Shown here: positions 24,700 through 36,101 of the stretch, piece by piece
Layout: every line of letters starts with the position of its first letter
Numbering within the stretch: the first letter of the stretch is position 1
Source of the DNA: Hyaloperonospora brassicae
Lineage: Eukaryota > Oomycota > Peronosporomycetes > Peronosporales > Peronosporaceae
Direction: 5' to 3'
Length of the DNA: 64,000 bases
Assembly (NCBI GenBank): GCA_947650285.1
Contig: CANTFL010000106.1
Location: forward strand, 124,001 to 188,000
Notes under the pieces: model-generated
The model's database searches: none
Told to the model about the DNA's origin: nothing
Seen by the model: only the letters and a program-made list of their open reading frames with translations
Program-made: the position numbers and the translations under genes

Positions 24700-25085
24700 A
24701 ATCGCGTCAGCTGCAAGCAGATGAGCGTAATTTTCCAAGAAATGACAAGGCACGCCTTGTCATAAATAGGCACTGGCTAAGTTTCGAGTTTATCTCGTGG
24801 TAGATGGACCGTTCATCGTCTAGACGGACCCTGCGTCACTATGCACGGCCGTAAACACTCCACATCTCTTGCAAATAATGGCGAGGTCGATATCTATATT
24901 CTCGAACCAAAATTTTCTGTCGAGTATGAATCTACGCAAAGGATGATTGTCGCTGATGCGCTTTCATGCCGACCTGATTTCGAGCCGGGCGCGCAACACA
25001 AAAGTGAGGACAAGCCTACGGTTGCGAGAATTTCAGTCAGTTTTTTATCGTTAACAATAATTCTTGACGTCAGAAAGGCCTATGA
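24700..25085 (+). pseudogene. RNase H end and connector, element B
   Basis: The frame 24841-25089 ends with KFSVEYESTQRMIVADALSCRPDFEP. This matches the conserved RNase H finish of the family (a VADALSRRPD-like motif), in which the Asp contributes to the active site. Element A carries the diverged equivalent at 12440-12640, outside the near-identical block. Confidence 0.65.
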
Positions 25086-26020
25086 ATGAGATACAGATCT
25101 TCTGCGCTTGATGCATATCTGTTGAATCCAAGTCCTGACTCTTTAGAAGATTTATTTGCTTTGTACCGATCCTCATCTGATCCGTATACGACTCGCAACG
25201 AGTTGCTATACTATAGAGCCGTTTCCGGTGACACGCCTCGTGTTGTCGTGCCCACTCGTAACAATTTGCGCTTGCGCATTATGTATAGTGTCAAGATGCC
25301 CCAACAGGCGGGCATCGTGGTAGGAAGAAGAGTTATCTTAAGTAAAGTCGTAAATTTTACAGGCCCCGCCAGTATAAGTTTGTGCGCAAGTACATTCGTG
25401 CTTGCGAGGTTTTTAAACAGGTATAGCCAAGTGTTTGATCTCATGATCGTTAAAGCCCATGCCTATACCAGCATAATCCCGGCAGTCGGGTTTAGTAGAC
25501 TTCTTCGGTTCTTCGAAGACGACCAAAAGATTAATAGTATCCTTGTGTTCGTTGACCGGTCCAGCAAAATGGTGCATTTTGCTGCAGTATGGGAGAAGAT
25601 CACGAATCATAGCTGTGTACGTATCTTTATCGACACAATATTTGGACCCCATGGCTTGTCCCGTAAATCGTGTTAACCGTTCCCTCGGTTTACGGTGGAA
25701 TATTGGCAATCCTTTTCCGATCACTCAGTACACGTTTCAAGATGTCAACATCTGATCATCCAAAAGCAGATGGTCAGACAGAACGTGAAAACCACATCCT
25801 CTAAGCGATTTCGCGAGAATATGTCCACTCGTTCTTGGATTGGAGCCGATCTCTACTCATGGAGGAATTCGCCACCCATATTTTGGTGCTTGCTTCGACC
25901 CAGCATACAGCGTTCTTCGTGAATGCCATACGCCATCCAAGTTTTCCAACCTTCTTAGAGCGTGACTCTTGGTTAAAGGAAAGGCGATTTGTTCGAGGAA
26001 AATCATTCAGGTGCTAGCTC
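25086..26020 (+). pseudogene. Gypsy integrase remnant, element B
   Basis: The long frame 25086-25676 covers the pre-integrase connector (LLYYRAVSGDTPRVVVP, RLRIMY). After a frame change near 25300 the core appears: FVDRSSKMVHFAAV with the first catalytic Asp, and VRIFIDTIFGPHGL. Frames at 25543-26017 continue with a TVEYWQS-like segment, then the STSDHPKADGQT segment near 25745-25790, and FFVNAIRHPSFPTFLERDS. The catalytic Glu region is altered. At least three frameshifts are present. Confidence 0.7.
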
Positions 26021-26570
26021 ATCACGTGTCGACGCTCACGTCGTAACGTATAATGCCGATGTCGATCAAGCCGACATCGATGAAGAAGGTCATAACAATA
26101 ATAGCAATGACACTAATATCGATACAGATGAAGATGACGTTGCTGGTATTTTTAGCATCGCCTTCGACTATTCTAGCGAGGATAACTACGCACATGTTGA
26201 CAACCAGATATAGGAGAGAATTCCTACTGCAGTTCGCAATATTTAGTCTGAACAAAACAATGTCGAGACAGCAGAAGATTAATGCTGGCTTGTGAAGCAG
26301 TGGTCCGTTTGTGCAGGTTTCCATCACTCACACGGTGGATCAGCAGAAACGAAACGTCGAAAAGGATGGAAGGGCATATGTTTTTTTAATTATTAAAGGC
26401 GACTTTGACCTACTTCCTACGGTTAATCTACCTAGACATGTAGTGAACGATGTGGGCAGCAGTAAACTACTGCCCAAGTCTATCGGCTCCGTTCTAGTGC
26501 TGCGCCGACTAGGCAACGCACACATAAAAGCTGCCGTGTATAATGCAAACCCATCCTACCCTTAACATGG
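25989..26570 (+). pseudogene. Integrase C-terminal linker and SH3-like end, element B
   Basis: The first part (25989-26213) is an acidic, Asn/Asp-rich linker (repeats of NADVDQADIDEE and SIDEDD type). The second (26311-26565) reads QQKRNVEKDGRAYVF, then TVNLPRHVV, SSKLLPKSIGSV and VLRRLGNAH. This is the oomycete gypsy integrase C-terminal SH3-like module that precedes the 3' end of pol. A stop separates the two parts. Confidence 0.6.
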
Positions 26571-26779
26571 GTCGTCTCCGCCCGTACTGTCGGTACTAGC
26601 TCTCTTCAGACGATGAAGAAAGCGCCCACGTCAAAAATTTAGACCCAACCATTCATCTGAGAGATCGACTAGCGAGCTGTTGCCAGCACGTTAAGAGGGA
26701 ACGGACATCTTGTTTGTCCTTAAGCTGTGCGAGAGCGTAAATTGATACGGTACGTTACTCGAAAAATTTCACGGTTAAT

Positions 26780-28330
26780 GCATTCCTTCGGCACAGAATA
26801 GATCAGAGCATAGTTTCTGTCTCTTTCTGGCCCAAGATCATCAAGCATATCATCAATTGCGCGGACCGTGTCGTGTTGGTCAAGATGGTGAATCTAACGA
26901 CCCACCGTAGGTTTTTCTCATCCTCCATATCATTTGGGAAACTAACACGATGGTCAACGCTTTCTTGTGGAGGATATTTTGAAACACCGTGACGATATAG
27001 GATCAAGGATGAATTACCTCGATTAGTGGCGGAAGTATCCACTCTCGTACAACAGATGGGGCTCCTGCTCTAATCTGATGTTGTATATTCCCGGTCTCGT
27101 CAAGCGGTATGTTTAGACGCACCCGTTGCTTATGACTCGCCGTCGTCGTAGGAACGCCCGGCGCGTTTGTGAATGGATTTAAATTTGCAATCCATTGGTA
27201 CATCTCGGACGAGATGCGCGACCTCCGATAGAAGATATCAGGGAGGAAGGCCTTCCGACGGTCGCAAAAAAATTAACAACTTCACTCTGACATTTCGCTC
27301 GCCACGAGAGGCAAGGTTAATCCTCCTCTCGATCCAATCGCTTCAATTTTTAAACGGGCACCGGTAATGGACATTTGTAAAAACCTATGCGAGCTGCAAA
27401 TAGTTTTCCTAGCCATGTTTTACGGCCTTTACTTATAATTTTGCCGAGTAACGAGTTACACGCCTCCAACAATGAACATTTGTCTCGTTTGTAGTTTCCG
27501 TATCACCATTGATATCTAAAAACGACATATATGTAAAACTTATGTTCATTGCTATACTCACTCGCACTGAAATTGAGACCATGGAGTTTCGACAAGTTAA
27601 AAAAGTATAATTTAGTAATTTTCAGTAGTTAATCCATACCACTACTTTAGGTTCCGTTAAGAAGGCACACATGGATTGTATTATAGGGCGAATCTTACCA
27701 CATTGGATATCTGCTTTTTTTGCGTAGTGCCGACGTAAGGAACTACACTACGATAGCCGCAATCACAGGTATTGATCCGGATACGATAATTTTGCGAAGA
27801 GAAACCGGCATCATCAGATGATCAAAGCCATCATTTCTCTCTTTCGCTTCATACTAATGCAACCGCTATCGTCTCGATCCCCGCGACGAGTACTCAGACT
27901 CGTCGTATGAGCCGAACATCTCGTATTATAAGTCTTGTACAGGATTCTATGCGGTTTTGAGGACGTCGCCCCCGCATCCACATCTTACCGGCCGGGCTTT
28001 GCGGGCGACTTCGAGTCGTAAGTGGTAAATGACATTTCCGAATAGAAATGTTTATATCGGGGTCTACTTCCGTGTAAATACCGCACGCAGCAGACGCTGC
28101 GGATGACGAATTCTTACGCAAATGACCACGTGCCCTGCCACATCGGGCGTTACAGGTAGCTTAGTAGCAGCGGCGTTTGCATTAACACCTGGTGCTAAAT
28201 CTGGCGAAGCTTGTTTTTCGGCTGCACGCATAAGTGCAGCCGCATTAGTTGCGATCTTGGTCGCGCAGCGCTTAAACGAGCTCGTAGTTCGCTGATGGCT
28301 GTAATGAGAAGGCCAAAAACCAACAAGTGC
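26780..28330 (-). pseudogene. Unassigned minus-strand coding remnant
   Basis: Minus-strand frames at 27894-28121, 27003-27203 and 26803-27042, plus short pieces between, form a broken run in coding-like sequence. The 5' part (28130-28320) is Ala-rich (an AAEKQ segment followed by NANAAATKLPVTP). Then comes a basic stretch (TRSRPQSPAGKMWMRGRRPQ) and a segment with PLDETGNIQHQIRAGAP. The composition would fit a gag-type protein, but I recognise no domain. It faces element B tail to tail. Confidence 0.25.
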
Positions 28331-28420
28331 TCCCTTTACCTTAGAGTTATAAGATAGTGATCACTTACTCAATAATCAATCAGCTCACTTACAAAGAGAT
28401 GAAGAGTAAGAGGGGGGTGA

Positions 28421-28760
28421 TGCAATAGATCAGCCCTTTACAAAAGAATACGAAAGATTTCAAAATATAAATATTATCTTTTTTAAATAATAGTTAATAA
28501 ACATACCTCGAAATGGGTTATGCTAAACAAATATAACCCCAAGTATAGCATCCTAGAGCGCTTCTTTTACTGGCTGATGTACACGTTCATCAACCAAGTA
28601 AACCAACAAACGCTGCTTGACGCGCGCAATGGGCGGTGATTTAAGAAACCCACATACGATATGTAGTCGTAACGGGGATTGAATAATTCTCATTTAGCTT
28701 ATACTTTTCTACGCTTTGAAGAAGCCTTAAAGTTCAAGTCTTAGGTGTTAAGTATGTTTA
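28421..28760 (+). repeat. Partial gypsy LTR
   Basis: The left end TGCAATAGATCAGCCCTTTAC aligns with TGTAACGAGGTAGCCCGTTAC. The core CTGCTTGACGCGCGCAATGGG lies at about 28611-28632, followed by GGTGATTTAAGAAACCC as in the A-type LTRs. The CTTCCTCTGCG block and the GTTACA end are not found, so the right side is missing or diverged. It could be the displaced 3' LTR of element B or an independent remnant. Confidence 0.55.
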
Positions 28761-29575
28761 AATTTATTTATATTTTATTGTCTTTTATCATCCCAAGGTC
28801 AAATGGTACCCTTGGACTCATGGGACCCACTCAATCTACGTGTCGGTATCTCACTAGATGAATATAGGTCTAACTCCATTAGGCCAGCTTAAAATATGGG
28901 ACTTACTACGTCCGCTACTACGTCCGCTATACGGATGTAGCCACCCTACTTGAGTAACATGTAAACTTCATCGAAACTACTGATGTAATGGGGTTGCCCG
29001 ATACATCACCCACTTCTCAACACAGCACTCACGAACCGTGAGAATTTTACTGCAAGACTTTAACATTTACTCAAACAAATGATGGCCGAAGACACGAACA
29101 ACAACACTACTGCACTCCCGCCCACAATTAGCTGGAGTTAAGAAGTCCACGTGATAATTCATCACCTGATCCCTAGGGCGCCGTACGATCTGTACAGAGC
29201 TCAAGCTCCGGACTCTCTTGGAACGATGCAGTTTACTTCCGGCCTTTCCGAGAGTTGCGCGGGTAGCGTTTTGAAGGCATCTCGCATAATCAACTATAGC
29301 GGTCTTGGTGTGCTTTATAATGGCGGTGGAACCCGATGCCTATGAATAGAAGAAACTTTAAAAAGTGGCTTGCCAATCGCGATATAATTTATGCCGATAA
29401 CTCTATCGGCGTGCTGCGCGAGAAGATATGCAAGAACGCGCGGAACGTAGACCGACTCTGCTACTTCCACGTGCACAATTTTTGTTACTCTTGCAACTTG
29501 ATGCCACGACAAACTCGCGCAGCTTGGCAACTACACGTCGCTAAGTATTATCTTAGCTAACAGTACTAGCTCTGG
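28761..29575. other. No assignable gene
   Basis: Frames such as 29151-29345 and 29336-29560 (plus) have coding-like composition. The second has a run of basic residues and Cys near its end, but no recognised motif. They may belong to the same decayed gene as the Arg-Ser-rich remnant that follows. Confidence 0.35.
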
Positions 29576-31440
29576 ATGGGAATATATAGGCACAGCCTCA
29601 AAGACCGGAAGACCGCAGTTATTCGTGGCGCGTCGCTACGTAACACTTCTCAAGTTCGTTTAGACGTAATAATTATCTTAGATCACGACATTGTCGTCGT
29701 CGCTTTCCATCTCGTTGTTATGATGTTGTTTCACCACGACGTAACAATCATCGTTCTTGGTCTCATTGAAGTGGTGACGCTTCGTCACGACTTTACAATT
29801 CTCGCTTTTGTTTTTGTACTCGTAGTGACTCTTCACCACGACGCAGCCGTCGTTTGTCTTGCTCTAATTCTCCACGAGAACACATACGTCGTCGGCCACA
29901 TCACGATTGGACGTATCCACGGACTCATACGCTTGAACGACGTCTGGACCATCCCGAAGAAGAGAAGAGCGCATTCCTACGTATTCTGCTCGAATGAAAA
30001 TCCGATCCAACGTACACGATACCCGAGCGCGGTTGGAACGGCGCGCGCATATAAACGCGACGATGTCACTTTGCGACGAGATTCCCCATAACCCAGTGAA
30101 AGGTCCCCAATCCAGATTTTCTGCCCCTTCACATCCTCAAGCGGAGGAGGGCCATTGCGCCGATATTTCTGGTGTCCTAATTGTACAGAAAGATGTTAAT
30201 GCGTCGGTAAGCAAGGCTGTCGATGCCGAGCTGGAAGCTAGTCTGCTACTGACTGTGCTGCTCGGGCTGAGAGAAATAAGAGCAAGATAGGACAGGTAGA
30301 CCGCAAACCGTAAGAAAGGATGAGGACCTACAATGCTAGGCTCTTAAGAAAGCGCAAACAAGAACTCAATTGCGGCTGATGTCGCATGCGCGTTGAGCAA
30401 GGCGAGAAAGAAGGTCGACCGTTTACCTTTGCCGCCGAAGTCGGAACCAACCCGTGAAGAGTAGCCGGACGATACTATTTTAGCCGCCCAAAGTAATACG
30501 TCGGGTGAAGTCGCGGTGACGAAGGAATGTATATCATTTAAGCGTCGTTGATCACCTTGATCACCGTAAATGGGCAGATGAAACGTGGCGCGAGCGTACT
30601 CGCGCCTTTATTGGTAACTGCCGAATCTCACAGACTACAATAAATAGCAAAACACGATCGCTTTCCATAAATGTATATAAGTTCTGTATGCCAAGCTGCA
30701 ACGGCCAATGCATTTAATTACAAGAAGCGCTTCAACAAAGCTGACATAAACCTTAATTTGGCCAGAACGGCGCTGGAAGATATGACGAAGACATATCATG
30801 ACCGGCCCCGCGCAAAAGAACGCGCAGAGGCGGAGCTGCAGTGGATGCGATTGGCCCTTGCGAATCGGGACGTCTAGGTGATTGTCTACGCATTCAAGCA
30901 TTGGGCTGTAAATAGTAGTGTATCTCGGCTGTCCATGACCGCGACGTGATCCGAATTCACTTGGATCAGTTGTCTTCAGGATCACTCCGCTTTAATTTAG
31001 GAATAAAGTCATCTGCTCCGCTTCAGTACCAACCAGCAAGCGATCCAGGGCCATGTAAAATAATCTCCCAATCTTGCGTTCCCTGGTGTGAAGATGGCGC
31101 GATTCGAAACAAAATAAGTAAAAATTATTTTGCCCAAGTTAGCCGGTGGGTCCCCGCAATTCACTGGACCAGTGCGATCTGCCCAATTTCCCAAATATGA
31201 TACAAGGCCTTCAGTCTCTGCGCGATATTTTCAATCGGCTTAATCTGAAGAATCTAAGACCACCTTTCAATCTGCACGAGCTTCTTCCAACCATGGCTCC
31301 GCGGGTGAACGCAAATCTTTTCCCAAGCAGAAAGAAAGCGGGACCAGAAGGTTCCTAATTACGATCTGCCTCTCTCTGGTACCGATCCGTTCGAATCTTT
31401 TAATGAGGACACACTGGCTACCTTGTCCGGATCGTGTTCA
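29576..31440 (+). pseudogene. Decayed Arg/Ser-rich, coiled-coil protein
   Basis: In one plus-strand frame the tandem array at 29684-29887 reads as arginine-serine-rich text (SPRRNNHRSWSHS-like units). It is followed by a charged segment (TLERRLDHPEEEKSAF). After several stops there is a helical, heptad-like stretch (30671-30877, with LARTALEDMTKTYHDRPRAKERAEAELQ split across the helix). A Ser/Pro-rich end follows, near LSGTDPFESFNEDTLATLSGS (31370-31435). I do not recognise the family. It may be the gag-like first protein of a retroelement or a decayed host gene. The longer uninterrupted frame over the repeat (29576-30091) reads hydrophobic and is likely the wrong frame. Confidence 0.35.
29684..29887. 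repeat. 51-bp tandem repeat, four units
   Basis: CACGAC recurs at 29684, 29735, 29786 and 29837, exactly 51 bases apart. The unit length is a multiple of three, so repeat number can vary without changing frame. The opposite reading of each unit is rich in Arg and Ser codons in one frame and in Val, Leu and Ile in another. Confidence 0.75.
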
Positions 31441-31599
31441 TGAAGAAAATCTCAGATAAAGAATGATAAAGTGTAGATCGTGCGATTCGAACTTGGTGCG
31501 AAATTAATTCGGTTGGTGGAGTGCGATTGGAGATGGGCCCGCCGGTACAAATGATGGAAATAAACGACTAAGAAACAGAAAACGATTGTTGAAGCTGTG

Positions 31600-32255
31600 C
31601 GGATTAATATAACTAACGACCGAGAAATAAGATAGTCAAGGTTGTACGACTGACCGATCACGATCAGCGATTAAGGGCTTGGATCACCAATCCGCGGGGA
31701 CCAGATCGCTTGAGAGGTAAACAACATTTGGAATACAGGATCGATAGCGACAAATGGATGATGAGTAATCATGAAAGCAGGCTGGAATATTTGATCGTTT
31801 AGTTCATCAAGAATGCGAATTTTTAAAAGTGTTGGCGATGCAACGGCGTATGCCATTTCAAAGAGTCGAGAGATTGATCACGATCCATGCTGGGTGAATA
31901 ATGCTTGCTTGTGAGGACACATACTATGCGTGGACACAAATAAATTGGTGTGGATTACATAACGCGATCCACTACACCGCTATCCATTATACTGCGATCC
32001 ATTACTTCGCGATCTACTACGGAGTATCTGCTGTGGACCCCATTATGCACGAGGTAAATGACATAGACAGGCGATACGCATTAGAGATTTAGCGAACAGA
32101 TAGGCATAGTCATAGGATTTGGAATTGGTTGGGTGACATCAAACAATATTAAATTTGCAACGAATGAGACGCGTCGATTTCTCCTGGTTACGATCTTTGG
32201 CCTCATGTTGAAAAGAGAGTGACCTGAGTCTACACATACTTTGCCTTAGGATTGT
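31600..32255 (+). repeat. 5' LTR region of gypsy element C
   Basis: The segment ending GATCTTTGGCCTC...GCCTTAGG at about 32195-32255 matches, inverted, the stretch near 38450-38510, and more weakly 5300-5385. The left part (GGAATACAGGATCGATA near 31735) also has an inverted partner near 38680. The termini could not be fixed, so the left edge is approximate. In all three copies GATTGTTTGG or AATTGTTTGG marks the right end. Confidence 0.45.
31964..32023. repeat. 15-bp tandem repeat, four units, in LTR C
   Basis: Units begin at 31964, 31979, 31994 and 32009 with the pattern GCGATCCATTACTNC. In one frame this reads as a repeated Ala-Ile-His-Tyr-Thr pentapeptide, which is probably incidental because the array lies within an LTR. 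Confidence 0.6.
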
Positions 32256-32507
32256 TTGGTCAGGCGGAATATCAGTTCTCACCCTCCTGAGATCGGACGC
32301 AGGGAACCTTACGGTTAATATTAAAGATCGCGAGACGGCTCAAGTAGTCAAAAGGATCGCACATCAAGCATCACTCTAGGATACAGGCGACTCTTGGAGA
32401 GCGCCCAAGTGTACGTGCGATCGAGTGAAGAATTTCTATTTAATCAGCCCTTATTTTTGACCGGGTGAAGCATTTTTACCCGATCAACTCCAATCCCTAA
32501 AACGGTC

Positions 32508-33840
32508 ATGTTCAGCTTCAGCTCAAGTCCACCAAAAAGAGCGCAACCCACCTTACCGACGGGTACACAAATTGAGCAAAAAAACACAGAGCACGGAATC
32601 GGGGTACCGCCTCCGTATGTCGATCGTCCGGGCGCTAGTGGAGAGTCGGGATCACAAGGACTTTGCGATCACCACTCTACCAACATGGTGCACGTGCCCG
32701 GATAGCTTGTTGACTCAGTATTTCACCGTGATTCACTGAACGAAGAAGTCAAGATCAAGACTAAACTTGGGATAGAAGCGCCAGCAAATGGGGTATCGTC
32801 GCATATGCGTGAGCATGAAGGGTCTCCGGATGGTCAAAGTTTTGGGAGGGGCTTTGATGACACGATAATAAAAGAGGCAGATCGGTCGCACGATCTGGAA
32901 GAAACCCCCAACGTCCTCCTGAGGTCCCTTCGGAGGGCACCGCGGATCGTGCTCTAAAGTACGATCTGCAGGATGAAACCCCTAGGGAAATCTCCAAACG
33001 ATTTTAACTTATATCGGAGGAACCATCAGAAATGATGACGAAAGAAGCGAAGCGTTCGAACGACGTTATGAAGCTGGTCGCGGTGAAACAAGATCAAAAT
33101 GTCCACAAGAACAGGCAAGCCGGAGACAAGGTAGAGACGGAAAAGATGGATCAAGCCTGAAAGTCAGTGGATCGCGAAATAAAGTTTGAAGATTGGCGAT
33201 TCGACGAAATTAGCTGGAAACTCGATTTGAAGGAGCTGAAGAAGCTGTTGTCGAGCGACCCTGTGCTTAGGAAGATCAAGCCGAAGCTGACCAGATCGCT
33301 ACGCGGGCCAATGTCAGCACACAAACCGCTTCGAACGTGTTGGAGGTACTCCTGCGTCTAATTAACCTACTGACGGAGGCGGGGTTCACTGCTGGAACAT
33401 TCAATGCGAAAGCTCTATCAGAGTGCAACCACGATAGAGTGATCGCTGCCGGATAGTCGATGTTTAAGACGTTGGGTCTGTTCATATAATAGTACGTGAC
33501 CCTGGATACAACCTGACCCCGCCGACCGGCACCACGGATAGACAGATCACGTCGCAAGTCACGATGGCCCAAGTTCTCACACCGATCAACGATTGTTCCA
33601 ATGATTAACACACTGGATCGTCCCGTTATGCTTCGCCAGTCGGAAAAAGACTCTAATGATTTGTTCGAGATCCAACGGATGTCGCTAGGACCAAGGGGCG
33701 CGGATCTATTGCGGGAAAATTTTGAACGGAGTGAGGCAGATGCGCAATCGGGAAAGCCACCGGCGACGCAGTTCATGAACATGGTGGGATCAGATCAGGT
33801 GAATTCCTATTTTCGAGCATCCATGAAGAACATGAGCTAG
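32508..33840 (+). pseudogene. Gag N-terminal half, element C
   Basis: The ATG at 32508 opens a Ser/Pro-rich start (SSSPPKRAQPTLPTGTQIEQ) shared with the fragments at 5615 and 38150. After stops, frames at 33167-33361 and 33601-33840 give Lys/Glu-rich helices (LDLKELKKLLSSD) and a Met/Arg-rich segment (MSLGPRGADLLRENFERSEA). These precede the capsid core in this family. The part is broken at least three times and shows no enzymatic motif. Confidence 0.5.
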
Positions 33841-34051
33841 AACAAGTCCGTATGAATACCGGATAATCGGATAGTCACCAACCCAAACCGGAGATTTATA
33901 TGCCAGATATAGAGGTGGAGTCGGTTGGATCGCGTCCTAGTAGATCGCACAACTATGGTTGTGATCACCGGGACCAAGAAATATTATATCACCCCTAGTG
34001 GCAACGGCAAGGGTATCGGATGGTGGTGGGTTCTCTAATTAAAGAATTCGG

Positions 34052-34700
34052 ATGTCTGCCATGGCCGAACTGAAAGAGTTTGCTGGACGAAAAAAAATGA
34101 AGAATGGTCCAGAAACTGGATCAGTAAGGTTTAGTCGGCGTTCCTACGCGACCAAGCGCGTGATGCGGAAAAGTGCCTGGTTTTCAGCGATCTTCTTACG
34201 GGGTCAGCGCGTGACTGGTATAACCAGCTCAGTCGCTCGACGAGGACTTTGTGGAAGCCACTCCTGGAAGGCTTCATGGCCAAGTACGGAGGGAAGAATA
34301 GCATTTCGGTTGGGAGACTCTATTACCAATCCCGTAAGCAGTCGAACGAGACTTCATTGGAGTACTCGAACCGTATGAATGTAGCCGCGATCCAAGCGAA
34401 GATCCCCATACGAGATGGATTACTATCTATCTGCGTGTAATATGTGAATCCTTACATTGGAACACTTGAAGATCGCGATCTGGCCAGAATGTTAACGATG
34501 CTACACCTTGGAGATGCAGACGATCTTGAAGAAACTCTGCAGGAATGCGGAAACATGGAAGTCTAAGAAGTTCACGTCTCTATGGGGTCGAGAAAATTTC
34601 GACAGCGTCTTGCGTCAACCGCGGCTCTAATGCCAGCGAAACCAGCTCCGGCTATAAGATTGAACCACGTAGAAAGCGAGATCAGTGAATCAATTGGTGA
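34052..34700 (+). pseudogene. Gag capsid core, element C
   Basis: Across two frames the text follows a retrotransposon gag core (PF03732-like). It has KSAWFSAIFL or its other-frame equivalent CLVFSDLLTGSARDWYNQL, then WKPLLEGFMAKYGG, then GRLYYQSRKQSNETSLEYSNRMNVAA (34249-34440, given here in part). The W-x-N-Q-L and SLEYSNRM segments are typical. A frameshift near 34200 and stops near 34440 inactivate it. Confidence 0.65.
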
Positions 34701-34733
34701 CTATTATCGGATAGGATACTGACTCGGATCGAC

Positions 34734-34991
34734 GTGATGTATACATGGCTGCAGCTGCGGATCGCGCTCAGAATCCAGGAATACCCGCTCATCCGGAGTG
34801 AGCCATACGAACAAGAGAGGCACTACGATTGTGGAAAGTCTAAAACAGTTTATACGCACTGTGGGCACAAGAGACACGACGATCGCGGATGTTGGAAGCG
34901 GCTGATGTGTCAGAAGTGTGGACGTAAGGATCGTCCTGCGGACAAGTGCTACTATGTGTGTTCCGTATGCAAGAGCATCCACGATGAATGA
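34734..34991 (+). pseudogene. Gag zinc-knuckle region, element C
   Basis: The 85-codon frame carries a series of Cys and His residues, YDCGKSKTVYTHCGHKRHD, then CWKRLMCQKCGRKDRP, then CYYVCSVCKSIHDE. Together they look like nucleocapsid zinc knuckles with one His/Cys pair degraded. The family uses this region for RNA binding. The frame ends at a stop before the protease. Confidence 0.65.
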
Positions 34992-35398
34992 TGGTGTCCG
35001 ATGGAACAATTCTATGACATGATCCGCCAGTGATATGTTCCTACCAAACACGCAGTAATGTAGCCGGAACAAGACGAGAATATGTTAAATTAGGACGCTC
35101 GCCAGGTTGGAATCTGGTACGAGACGAGCTTTCTAAGCTCTGCATGTATGCATTCGTGGAGAGGAAGTTGGCCGACGGAAGAGATGCCAAGCAGGATTAT
35201 CTACATAATACATGTGAACCTTTACAATTTCTGCGTTCCGTTTCTAGTGTCAGAGGACACGATGAGAACGCCTGATCGCCCACCAAGATGATATCTGTCT
35301 CCGCGCCGGGGGTCGAGGGGATATTGGAAATACCATACACCAGGAAAATGGTTCAAGCAAGCGTAAGAGGTTGTAAAAATTAACAAGAAAAGGCTACA

Positions 35399-36049
35399 AT
35401 GCTACTGGACTCAGGAGCTGAGATCTCGATCGTGTACATTTCCTTTGCTCGTAAAGAAGGATGTGTCATCGACGAGTATCAAAAACAGATGTGTATGGAG
35501 ATAGGTGAAAACACGTACATGACCGAAGGACGCACAAAGATCAAGATCACCCTAAATGGATCGCTGGTGTACTATTTTGCTGTGTGGGTGGATGATAGAG
35601 TCGGTCAAGAAGTGATTCTGGGGATGGATTTCATGGTGCCCGCAGGTATACGTCTGGATATAGCTGATGGGACGCTAGTATTGCCGGATGAAGTGACAAT
35701 TCATCTTTCTGGACGCAGGCCTCTGTATGGATCGTCCATGCAGACGATCGGGACCCCAGAACCGCATGTAGTTCTACCGGTCAGAAGATCGGCAGAGACA
35801 AGGATCAGCAATATCCAGTTCAACGACAAGCTGTGGGTGAGACGCAATCCAATAATAGGTACCCACCGTAACCCCCGGGATGGGTCGGCTCAAGTACTTG
35901 CCTCTGACAAATCTCAGCGATACAGAAGTTACCCTCGATCGCGGACCGGATTTAGGTTGGATTATGGCTGCCGATATGGTGCCTCGATGCCCAGGCTACG
36001 TCTCGGTTGGATCGCGACGGTACAACGAGTAGCAGACTTTAGCATTTGA
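35399..36049 (+). pseudogene. Gypsy aspartic protease, element C
   Basis: This 216-codon frame is the best-preserved part of element C. It starts MLLDSGAEISIV, the active-site loop with an intact D-S-G triad. A flap-like strand EGRTKIKITLNGSL follows, then VILGMDFMVPAGIRLD, the conserved retropepsin C-terminal ILG motif. The ILGMDFMVPAGIRLD text is characteristic of an oomycete gypsy lineage. The ATG is internal to the original Gag-Pol, so this is not a natural start. The later half extends into the pol linker and changes frame near 35930. Confidence 0.8.
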
Positions 36050-36101
36050 AGCAACGACAGAAAAAGAAGAAGAACTACCACCCGAATAAACTAAACCGCT
36101 T

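Larger units (their letters stand above)
22273..24875 (+). repeat. Inverted copy 2 of a near-identical 2.6-kb pol block
   Basis: Partner of 12645-15260. It spans the gag-protease junction, protease, linker, RT and most of RNase H. It is about 13 bp shorter than its partner, mainly because it has one instead of two copies of a 12-bp TTGATCAAGTA-type unit near 24440. Confidence 0.9.
20687..26760 (+). mobile_element. Decayed Ty3/gypsy element B
   Basis: The canonical gypsy order is visible: LTR, primer site, gag, protease, RT, RNase H, integrase and a C-terminal domain. Every coding part is interrupted. The segment 22273-24875 is nearly identical to element A in inverted orientation. The gag before it and the integrase after it are far more decayed than that segment appears relative to A. 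No 3' LTR is recognised at the right end. The LTR-like sequence at 28421 is 1.7 kb away, with unrelated minus-strand coding remnants between. Confidence 0.8.

Noticed and set aside
29576..30091. 171-residue hydrophobic repeat protein
   Set aside because: The composition is produced by reading an Arg-Ser-coding repeat in the wrong frame. Neighbouring coding signal is in another frame.
31901..32092. 63-residue frame with Ala-Ile-His-Tyr repeats as a peptide gene
   Set aside because: It lies within the LTR region of element C and is explained by a 15-bp tandem repeat.
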